Shown here one piece after another: positions 34,253-41,904 of a DNA stretch of 64,000 nt (position 1 is its first letter; every line of letters begins with the position of its first letter). The translations under genes were made by a program, and so were the position numbers. This DNA is from Dokdonella_A sp937902695. Its GTDB lineage: Bacteria > Pseudomonadota > Gammaproteobacteria > Xanthomonadales > Rhodanobacteraceae. The stretch is taken from positions 99,869 to 163,868 of the forward strand of contig JBEHYO010000001.1 of the NCBI GenBank assembly GCA_048498135.1, read 5' to 3'. The notes beneath the pieces were generated by a model, which was given only the letters and a program-made list of their open reading frames with translations, had not been told where the DNA came from and did not search any database.

Positions 34253-36067
34253 ATGCCCGCACTCGCCCCGCTGCTGGCTCTCGCGCTCGCCGCGAGCCAT
34301 GCAGCTGCCGCAGCGCCGAACGAGGTCATGCCCGCCGCCATGTCCGACTGGATCACGCCCGCCGAACGCTCGCATTTCCGCACCACGCCTTCCTACCTCG
34401 ATACGCGCGCCTATCTGCAACGGCTCGCCGACGCATCGCCCGCGACGATTCACCTGACGCGTTTCGGCGTATCGCCCGAAGGCCGCGACCTGATGCTCGT
34501 CGTCGCCGCGAAGGACGGTGCGTTCACGCCCGAGGCCGCTCATGCATCGGGCCGGGACATCGTGATGATCCAGTCGGGCATCCACGCCGGCGAGATCGAA
34601 GGCAAGGACGCGGCGCTGATGCTGCTGCGCGACGTCTCGGTCGGCGCCACGCAGGCGAAGCTGCTCGACCACGCGATCCTCGTCTGGCTGCCGATCTTCA
34701 ACGTCGACGGCCATGAGAACTCCAATCCGTACAACCGCATCAACCAGAACGGCCCCGATGCGATGGGATTTCGCGCAACCGCGCAGAACCTCAATCTCAA
34801 CCGCGACTACGTCAAGGCCGACGCGCCCGAGATGCGCGACTGGCTGAAGATGTTCGACGCATGGCTGCCCGATCTCTTCATGGACATCCACACGACCGAC
34901 GGCGCCGATTATCAGTACGACCTCACGTGGTACATGGAGGAATGGGGTCCGCTGAATCCCGCCGTCAAGGCCTGGCAGGACACCGCATTCAAGCAGTCGA
35001 TCTTTCCGGCGTTCGATCGCATGGGCCACATGCAGGCGCCCTATCTCGATCTCGTCGACCATCGCGACATCACCAGGGGCATCGCCAACTTCGGCTCCGG
35101 ACCGCGCTTCTCGACCGGCTACGTCGCGCTCCGCAACCGCGCCGCGCTGCTGGTCGAGACGCACATGCTGAAGTCGTACGAAGTGCGCGTGCGCGCGACC
35201 TACGATCTCGTCGTCGCGACGCTCGCATACGTCAACGCGCACGCGGGCACGCTGCGCGAGGCCGTGACCCGAGCCGACGCCGAGACGATCGCGCACGCGA
35301 GCGGCCGCGCGCTCCCGCTTCTCTTCAAGACGACCGACACGCCCGTCACGTTCACGCTGAAGGGCTACGCGTTCAGCCACGAGACCAGCGCGATCTCCGG
35401 CGACACCTGGGTCACCTACGACCCGCATACGCCGAAGACGTACGAGATTCCGTCGTATCGCGACCTCGTCGCGACCGAGTCGGTGCGCTTGCCCGCGGCC
35501 TATGCGATTCCGCCGCAGTGGACGGATGTGATCGACAAGCTCGCCGAGCACGGCATCCGCACCGAACGTCTTGCGCATGCCGCTTCGGTCGACGCGGAGC
35601 GCTACGAGCTGACCAAGCCGGTCTGGGCCGACAAGCCGTTCGAAGGCCGCCACATGCTGCGCGACTTCGCGATCGCGTCCAATCGCGGGACGCTCGCGCT
35701 GCCGGCCGGCACGGTCATCGTGCCGATCGATCAGCCGGCCGCGAACGTCGCGGCGAACCTCCTGGAACCGCGCGCACCGGATTCGCTCGTGCGCTGGGGT
35801 TTTCTCGATGCGATCTTCGAGCAGAAGGAATCGCCGGACGCCCGCGTCGCCGAAGCGCTCGCGCGCGAGATGCTTGCGAAGGATCCTGCGCTGAAGGCCG
35901 AGTTCGAGGCCAGGCTCGCGGCCGATCCTGCGTTCGCGGCGAAACCCGAGGCGCGGCTCGCATTCTTCTACGAGCGCTCACCGTGGTACGCGACGCAGAA
36001 GGTCGGCGTCTATCCGGTGCTGCGGCTCGATGCGGCAGCGCTTGGCGCACTCCGCTTGCGCCACTGA
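34253..36067 (+). CDS. Secreted M14-family zinc carboxypeptidase
   Basis: A 604-residue exported metallopeptidase. Seen: signal peptide (LAPLLALALAASHAAAAA), zinc ligands His111 and Glu114 in GIHAGEIEGKD, His213 in MDIHTTDGADY, a substrate-binding NLNRDY segment, and the catalytic Glu302 in LLVETHMLKSYEVRV. The C-terminal 280 residues are an added domain. Family members cleave C-terminal residues or peptidoglycan stem peptides; this subgroup in Xanthomonadales is thought to be a periplasmic or secreted peptidase (inference). It lies 80 bp after the propeller protein gene and upstream of two M13 peptidases. Confidence 0.9.
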   Translation: MPALAPLLALALAASHAAAAAPNEVMPAAMSDWITPAERSHFRTTPSYLDTRAYLQRLADASPATIHLTRFGVSPEGRDLMLVVAAKDGAFTPEAAHASGRDIVMIQSGIHAGEIEGKDAALMLLRDVSVGATQAKLLDHAILVWLPIFNVDGHENSNPYNRINQNGPDAMGFRATAQNLNLNRDYVKADAPEMRDWLKMFDAWLPDLFMDIHTTDGADYQYDLTWYMEEWGPLNPAVKAWQDTAFKQSIFPAFDRMGHMQAPYLDLVDHRDITRGIANFGSGPRFSTGYVALRNRAALLVETHMLKSYEVRVRATYDLVVATLAYVNAHAGTLREAVTRADAETIAHASGRALPLLFKTTDTPVTFTLKGYAFSHETSAISGDTWVTYDPHTPKTYEIPSYRDLVATESVRLPAAYAIPPQWTDVIDKLAEHGIRTERLAHAASVDAERYELTKPVWADKPFEGRHMLRDFAIASNRGTLALPAGTVIVPIDQPAANVAANLLEPRAPDSLVRWGFLDAIFEQKESPDARVAEALAREMLAKDPALKAEFEARLAADPAFAAKPEARLAFFYERSPWYATQKVGVYPVLRLDAAALGALRLRH

Positions 36068-36068
36068 T

Positions 36069-36150
36069 CGTCGTCCCCGCGAAAGCGGGGACCCAGTGCC
36101 TTCGCTTTCGTCGGAAAGGACTCCAGGTTCCCGCTTTCGCGGGAACGACG
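36069..36150. repeat. Paired REP element (BIME-like) 1
   Basis: A hairpin cgtcgtccccgcgaaagcgg at 36070 onward is followed, in the opposite orientation, by ggttcccgctttcgcgggaa ending at 36150. The pair shares the layout and ends (acccagtgcc; cgacg) of the elements at 46531, 53475 and 54686. Confidence 0.85.
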
Positions 36151-36279
36151 GTCATGTGAGAAAACGTGCCGCTCGGGTCGGCTGAATCGTGAATATCCCT
36201 TCAGAAATGACCTTCGACACTGTGAGCCCTCGCCCCACCCTCCTAGCCTCGCCGATCGTCCGTTTTTCCAGGAATCCGC

Positions 36280-38295
36280 ATGTCCCGTTTCCGGCCCCGC
36301 ATGCTCGCGGTCGCCTTCGTTTTCGCCGCGCCCGGCGCTTTCGCGCACACGAATGAACGCGGTATCGACCCCCGGAATTTCGACGAATCGACCGGCGCGT
36401 GCACCGACTTTTTCGAGCACGCGAACGGCGGCTGGCTGAAGTCGAACCCGATCCCGGCCGAATACAGCCAGTGGAGTCTCGACGACGAGCTTCGCGAGCG
36501 AAACCTCGCCATGCTGCGCGAGATCCTCGACGGCGCCGCCAAGAGCACGGCCGAGCCCGGCAGCAACGCGCGCAAGATCGGCGATTTCTACGCATCGGCC
36601 ATGGATGAGGCCGCCGTCAACGCGGCCGGCTATGGTCCGATCCGCGACAAGCTCGCGCGCGTCGGTGCGCTGAAGACGCCGGCCGACGTCGCGGCGCTGA
36701 TCCGCGACTGGCACGCCCAGGGCATTCCGACGCTGTTCGACTTCGGCCCCGAAGCCGACATGAAGAATGCGTCGATGGCGATCGCCTACGCGACGCAGGG
36801 CGGCCTCGGCATGCCGGATCGCGATTACTACCTGCGCACCGACGCGAAGTCGAAGGCGCTGCTCGAGAAATACCGCACGCATGTCGCGAAGATGCTGACG
36901 CTCGTCGACCAGGCGAACGCGGCGGCGCAGGCGGCGTGGATCCTCGACATCGAGACGCGGCTCGCGAAAGCCTCGCTCGATCGCGTGGCGCTTCGCGAAC
37001 CGGAAAACTCCTACCACATCTTCACGGTCAAGGATGCCGACGCGAAGACGCCGCACTTCTCGTGGTCGGCGTTCTACGGTGCGATCGGTCAGCCCGCGGT
37101 GGAGCGCTTCTCGCTCGCGCAGCCCGATTTCTTCGTCGCCGCCGACCGCGCGATCGCCGAAGTGCCGGTCGACCACTGGCAGGCGTACCTGCGCTGGCAT
37201 CTCGTCAACTTCGCCGCGCCGGCGCTGAGCGATGCGTTCGTCGACTCCGATTTCGATTTCTACGGCAGGACGCTGCGCGGCACCGAGAAGCTGAAGCCGC
37301 GCTGGAAGCGCGCGATCGACGCGACGAACGAGGCGCTCGGCTTCGCGGTCGGCGAGGCGTACGTGGCGCGCGTGTTCCCGCCCGAGGCGAAGCAACGCGC
37401 CGAGAAGCTCGTCGCCGATCTCAAGACCGCCCTTCGCGCGCGCATCGGCAGGCTCGACTGGATGGCCGACGCGACGAAGCAAGCCGCCTACGCCAAGCTC
37501 GACACGCTGACGCCGAAGATCGGCTACCCCGACAAGTGGCGCGACTACACCCGCCTCACGATCAAGCGCGGCCCGTATTTCGACAACGTGCTCGCCGCGG
37601 CGTCGTTCGAGGCGCACCGCCAGTTCGCGAAGATCGGCAAGCCCGTGGACAAGACCGAATGGGGCATGCTGCCGCAGACCGTCAACGCGTATTACAACCC
37701 GCTGCAGAACGAGATCGTGTTTCCAGCGGCCCAGATGCAGCCGCCGTACTTCGACGCGAGCGCCGACGACGCGCTGAACTACGGCGGCATCGGCGCGGTG
37801 ATCGGCCACGAGATGCTGCACGGCTTCGACGATCAGGGCAGCCGCTTCGACGCCGAGGGCAATCTCCGCGACTGGTGGACCGGCGAGGATCGCAAGCATT
37901 TCGACGCGCGCACGCAAAAGCTCGTCGAGCAGTTCGACGCCTACGTGCCGATCGACGATCTCCACATCAACGGCAAGCTGACGCTCGGCGAAAACATCGC
38001 CGATCTCGGCGGCCTCGAGGTCGCGTGGGATGCGTTCCGCATCGCCGATCCGCACGCGCAGAAGAACGACGGCTTCACGCCGGAGCAGCGCTTCTTCCTT
38101 TCGTTCGCGCAGAGCTGGCGCACGCAGCAGCGTCCCGAGGCGCTGCGCCTGCAGGTGCAGTCGAACGAGCACGCGCCGGCGAAGTACCGCGTCAACGGCC
38201 CCGTCAGCAACCTGACCGAGTTCGCCAGCGCGTTCCAGTGCTCGCCGCCGCAGCCGATGGCGCGAACGCAGGAACAGCGCGTCGTGATCTGGTAA
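36280..38295 (+). CDS. M13 family zinc endopeptidase (neprilysin/PepO-like), copy 1
   Basis: A 671-residue exported metallo-endopeptidase. Seen: signal peptide (MLAVAFVFAAPGAFAH), the M13 N-terminal region (ACTDFFEHANGGWLKSNPIP), the conserved VNAYYNPLQNEIVFPAAQMQPP, the zinc motif HEMLH (510-514) and third ligand Glu571 with Asp575 in GENIADLGG, then the NGPVSNLTEFASAFQC end. The usual terminal CRVW is replaced by QRVVIW. M13 enzymes cut oligopeptides of limited size. Probably periplasmic. It is 41 bp upstream of a paralogue of nearly the same length. Confidence 0.96.
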   Translation: MSRFRPRMLAVAFVFAAPGAFAHTNERGIDPRNFDESTGACTDFFEHANGGWLKSNPIPAEYSQWSLDDELRERNLAMLREILDGAAKSTAEPGSNARKIGDFYASAMDEAAVNAAGYGPIRDKLARVGALKTPADVAALIRDWHAQGIPTLFDFGPEADMKNASMAIAYATQGGLGMPDRDYYLRTDAKSKALLEKYRTHVAKMLTLVDQANAAAQAAWILDIETRLAKASLDRVALREPENSYHIFTVKDADAKTPHFSWSAFYGAIGQPAVERFSLAQPDFFVAADRAIAEVPVDHWQAYLRWHLVNFAAPALSDAFVDSDFDFYGRTLRGTEKLKPRWKRAIDATNEALGFAVGEAYVARVFPPEAKQRAEKLVADLKTALRARIGRLDWMADATKQAAYAKLDTLTPKIGYPDKWRDYTRLTIKRGPYFDNVLAAASFEAHRQFAKIGKPVDKTEWGMLPQTVNAYYNPLQNEIVFPAAQMQPPYFDASADDALNYGGIGAVIGHEMLHGFDDQGSRFDAEGNLRDWWTGEDRKHFDARTQKLVEQFDAYVPIDDLHINGKLTLGENIADLGGLEVAWDAFRIADPHAQKNDGFTPEQRFFLSFAQSWRTQQRPEALRLQVQSNEHAPAKYRVNGPVSNLTEFASAFQCSPPQPMARTQEQRVVIW

Positions 38296-38335
38296 TCGCA
38301 ATCCAACCCGGCTTTACGTTTCGAGGAGAAACTCC

Positions 38336-40366
38336 ATGCATCGCAAGCTCCTGCAACCGCTCGCCCTCGCAATCTCGTTCGCGCTCTCGACCGGCAGCGC
38401 CCTGGCTGCGAGCTCGTTCGACGTCACCGAGCTCGACAAGTCGATCAGCCCGTGCAACGACTTCAACGGTTTCGTCAACGCGAAGTGGGTCGCGAAGAAT
38501 CCGATCCCGGCGGACCGCACGCGCTGGGGCGCGTTCGACCAGCTGCGCGAGCACAGCCTCGAAACGCAGCACGACATCGCCGAAAAGGCCGCCAAGGGCG
38601 CCGACGGCGCGAAGGCCGGCTCGATCGAGCAGAAGATCGGCTGGTTCTATCGCTCGGGCATGGACGAAGCCGCCGTCGAGAAGGCGGGCTACGATCCGGT
38701 CAAGGGCGATCTCGCCAGGATCGACGCGCTGAAGACGCCGGCCGACATCGTTGCCTGGCTCACCGACTCGACCTCGCGCGGCCGCGCGGACGTGTTCCAG
38801 GTCGCCGTGCTGCCGGACTTCCAGAACGCCGCGATGCAGATCGCGTACACGTTCCAGGGCGGCCTCTCGCTGCCGACGAAGGATTACTACGAGAAGGCCG
38901 ACTACGCCGAGCTCCGCGATGCGTACAAGGCGCACGTCGCCAAGGTGCTGCAGCTGACCGGCACGCCCGAAGCCGACGCGAAGAAGCAGGCCGACGAAGT
39001 GCTGGCATTCGAAACGCGCCTGGCGAAGGCGTCGTTCCTGCCGGTCGAGCTGCGTGATCCGAAGAACCAGTATCACTTCGTCACGATCGCCCAGGCCGAC
39101 AAGGTCACGCCGAACATCGAGTGGCGGAAGTTCTTCACGGCGCAGCACGCCGACGTCTCCAAGGGCTTCTCGCTGTCGCAGCCGAAGTTCTTCGCCGAAG
39201 TCGACGCGATGCTGAAGGACGTGCCGGCCGACCAGTGGCGCGCATTCCTGCGCGTGCATGCGATCGACGCGGCCTCGCCGTATCTCTCCAAGCCGTTCGC
39301 CGACGAGCACTTCGCGTTCTACGACCAGAAGCTCAACGGCCAGAAGGAGCAGCGCGTGCGCTGGAAGCGCGTCATGGACGCGATCAATGAGAACATGGGC
39401 ATGGCGCTCGGCGAGCTCTACGTCGGCGTCGCGTTCCCGCCGGAATCGAAGGCGCGCGCGAAGGAGCTCGTCTCGAACCTGCAGGATGCGCTGAAGGCGC
39501 GCATCGAGAAGCTCGACTGGATGAGCGACGAGACGAAGAAGAAGGCGATCGAGAAGTGGGCGACGTTCCTGCCCAAGATCGGCTACCCCGACAAGTGGCG
39601 CGACTGGTCCGGCCTCAAGGTCGTGCCCGACAACTATTTCGCGAACGTCGATGCGGCGTCGAAGTACGAGTTCGACTACGAGATTTCGAAGGTCGGCAAG
39701 CCCACCGATCGCCTCGAATGGGGCATGACGCCGCAGACCGTCAACGCGTATTACAACCCGACCGACAACACGATCAACTTCCCGGCCGCGATCCTGCAGC
39801 CGCCGTTCTTCGATGCGAAGGCCGACGACGCGATCAACTACGGCGGCATCGGCGCCGTGATCGGCCACGAGGCGACGCACGGCTACGACGATCAGGGCAG
39901 CCAGTTCGACGCCAAGGGCAACAACGCGAACTGGTGGACGAAGGAAGACCGCGCGAAGTTCGATGCGCGCACCGACAAGCTCGTCAAGCAGTTCGACGCG
40001 TACGAGCCGCTGCCCGGCAAGCACGTCAACGGCAAGCTGACGCTCGGCGAGAACATCGCCGACCTCGGCGGCCTCAACGTCGCGCTCGACGCGCTGCACG
40101 AAGACCTCAAGCAGCATCCCGACCGCAACAAGACGATCGACGGCTACACCCCGGAGCAGCGTTTCTTCCTCAACTTCGCGCGCGTCTGGCGCGGCAGCAT
40201 CCTGCCGCAGCGCCAGGAAGTGCTGCTCAACGCCGATCCGCACGCACCCGCCAAGTTCCGCGCGATCGCCGCGCCGTCGAACATGCCCGCGTTCGCCCAG
40301 GCGTTCCAGTGCAAGGCCGGCGACACGATGGTGCGCAACGCCGATACGCAGGTGAAGATCTGGTAA
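38336..40366 (+). CDS. M13 family zinc endopeptidase, copy 2 (tandem paralogue)
   Basis: A 676-residue paralogue of the preceding gene with the same layout: signal peptide (LLQPLALAISFALSTGSALAAS), VNAKWVAKNPIP, VNAYYNPTDNTINFPAAILQPP, zinc motif HEATH (511-515), Glu572 in GENIADLGG, and terminal TQVKIW. Divergence between the copies is broad, so the duplication is old and they may differ in substrate. The ribosome-binding site is gaggagaa. The run ends in a strong terminator at 40393. Confidence 0.96.
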   Translation: MHRKLLQPLALAISFALSTGSALAASSFDVTELDKSISPCNDFNGFVNAKWVAKNPIPADRTRWGAFDQLREHSLETQHDIAEKAAKGADGAKAGSIEQKIGWFYRSGMDEAAVEKAGYDPVKGDLARIDALKTPADIVAWLTDSTSRGRADVFQVAVLPDFQNAAMQIAYTFQGGLSLPTKDYYEKADYAELRDAYKAHVAKVLQLTGTPEADAKKQADEVLAFETRLAKASFLPVELRDPKNQYHFVTIAQADKVTPNIEWRKFFTAQHADVSKGFSLSQPKFFAEVDAMLKDVPADQWRAFLRVHAIDAASPYLSKPFADEHFAFYDQKLNGQKEQRVRWKRVMDAINENMGMALGELYVGVAFPPESKARAKELVSNLQDALKARIEKLDWMSDETKKKAIEKWATFLPKIGYPDKWRDWSGLKVVPDNYFANVDAASKYEFDYEISKVGKPTDRLEWGMTPQTVNAYYNPTDNTINFPAAILQPPFFDAKADDAINYGGIGAVIGHEATHGYDDQGSQFDAKGNNANWWTKEDRAKFDARTDKLVKQFDAYEPLPGKHVNGKLTLGENIADLGGLNVALDALHEDLKQHPDRNKTIDGYTPEQRFFLNFARVWRGSILPQRQEVLLNADPHAPAKFRAIAAPSNMPAFAQAFQCKAGDTMVRNADTQVKIW

Positions 40367-40392
40367 GAGCCGCGTTCAACCGACGCGATGGA

Positions 40393-40424
40393 ACGGCGCC
40401 GCGAAAGCGGCGCCGTTTTCATTT
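40393..40424 (+). terminator. Rho-independent terminator after the M13 pair
   Basis: A ten-base perfect stem acggcgccgc / gcggcgccgt (40393-40402 and 40407-40416) with a gaaa tetraloop, followed by ttttcattt. It lies 27 bp after the second M13 stop codon. Confidence 0.92.
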
Positions 40425-40475
40425 GCGGCGCGGCGCGTTATCGTCGGGCTTCTCTCGCTCCGGGGATTCGTGCCG

Positions 40476-41774
40476 ATGCTGCTCCGTCTTCCGCTCGGCG
40501 CCGCGCTGCTGGCGTCGCTTCCCGGCGTCGCATTCGCCGCGCTGCCCGAATATGGCGTCACCGAACTCCAGGCGCGCACGAATCTCCTCGTCAACGACGA
40601 CGGCTTCAACCTGCCGCCGGGCTCGTCGTTCAACAGCATCAGCGCCGACCTCGACGACAGCGCGCACGTCGCGTTTCGCGTGCAGCTCGTGCCCGACGCC
40701 GCGAATCCGAATCAGTACCGCCCCGGCCTCTGGTTCGGCGGCCACGGCCATGGCGGGATCGTCTGGACCGGCGTCGTCGACGGCTCGATCGACAACGACG
40801 TGCGCATCACGCATCCCGACGGCGCGAACTTCGTCTATATCCCGCTCGCCGTCGGAACCGGCGGCTTCGACGATTCGCTCTACCTCTACGGCCAGAACCT
40901 CGACGATCCCGCCGGCGACGCGACCGCGTTCGACACCGCGCCCGTCATTGCGGACTACTACGGCTATCCGACGTCCGGCAATGCCGGCGCGATGTCGTTC
41001 CAGGCGAACTTCGCGGCCGGCCGCGCGTACGTGACGATCGTGCCGGACGGCGACCAGAACGTCGTCAGCCAGTTCATCGGCGACCGCAACGTGACGCCGT
41101 CGAGCCCATATACCTACCTCTACACGCCGTCGTCGAACTACCGCCTGACGTTCGCCGCCAAGGTCGCCTACTCGAAGGACATGACGAGCTCGGTCGAGAT
41201 CCGCCTCTTCCCGAACGACGGCAATTCGCGGCGCATCCTCGCCAACAACGTGCTCGATCCAGGCTCGCCGTACGCGAAGTTCGACAACAGCCTCGCGCTC
41301 GACGGCGACTCGACGGTCGCGGTCGTCGCGACGCGCGCGTCCGACAATCGCCGCGTGCTGCTCCGGAGCGACGGCGTCACGACCGTCGAGATCGCCGAGG
41401 CCGATCCCGCCGGCACGATCCGCGACATCGCATTCTTCGCGCCCGCGATCAACGACGCGGGCGTCGTCGCGTTCCGCGCCAGGGACGCGGACGGCGACGC
41501 GATCTACATCGGCGACGGCGAATCGTTGCGTCGCGTCGCGGGCAACGGCGACGTCGTCGACACCGACCTCGGCGCCGCCCAGCTCGGCCAGGACAACGAC
41601 ACCGATCCGGTCTTCAGCGGCCAGCCCGCGATCAACGCCCGCGGCGATGTCGCGTACGTCGCCGGCGTCCATCCCGAAGGCGACCGCGGCACCGAATGGG
41701 GCAGCGGCGTCTTCGTCGCCTACGCCGAGCCCGTCATCGTCGACACGATCTTCGCGAACGGCTTCGACGGCTGA
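40476..41774 (+). CDS. Secreted NxxGxxAF-type repeat protein ending in NGFD
   Basis: An exported protein of 432 residues. Signal peptide MLLRLPLGAALLASLPGVAFAA is followed by beta-rich repeats with the pattern N-x-x-G-x-V-A-F (AINDAGVVAFRA, AINARGDVAYVAG, DLDDSAHVAFRVQL), as in the choice-of-anchor tandem-repeat proteins, a class known for swapping C-terminal anchor signals. It ends DTIFANGFDG, nearly the same as the end of the small protein at 10314. A cggggatt site fits the ATG at 40476 (nine-base spacing) better than the GTG at 40470. Function unknown; surface or secreted. Confidence 0.82.
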   Translation: MLLRLPLGAALLASLPGVAFAALPEYGVTELQARTNLLVNDDGFNLPPGSSFNSISADLDDSAHVAFRVQLVPDAANPNQYRPGLWFGGHGHGGIVWTGVVDGSIDNDVRITHPDGANFVYIPLAVGTGGFDDSLYLYGQNLDDPAGDATAFDTAPVIADYYGYPTSGNAGAMSFQANFAAGRAYVTIVPDGDQNVVSQFIGDRNVTPSSPYTYLYTPSSNYRLTFAAKVAYSKDMTSSVEIRLFPNDGNSRRILANNVLDPGSPYAKFDNSLALDGDSTVAVVATRASDNRRVLLRSDGVTTVEIAEADPAGTIRDIAFFAPAINDAGVVAFRARDADGDAIYIGDGESLRRVAGNGDVVDTDLGAAQLGQDNDTDPVFSGQPAINARGDVAYVAGVHPEGDRGTEWGSGVFVAYAEPVIVDTIFANGFDG

Positions 41775-41851
41775 CCGGCGGCGTATCGGCGCACGGGCCG
41801 TCCCATCGTGCGCGGTCGCATCGCCGCGAGCGGCCCCGAGCGAAGCCGCGC

Positions 41852-41879
41852 TTGCAAGCGCGACCGGTGCGCGCATAAT
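41852..41879 (+). promoter_or_regulatory. Sigma-70-like promoter for rapA
   Basis: -35 TTGCAA (41852-41857), a 16-base spacer and -10 CATAAT (41874-41879), 26 bases before the rapA ATG. Confidence 0.55.
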
Positions 41880-41904
41880 CGCGCCCCTTTTCCGGTTTTC
41901 GCGC

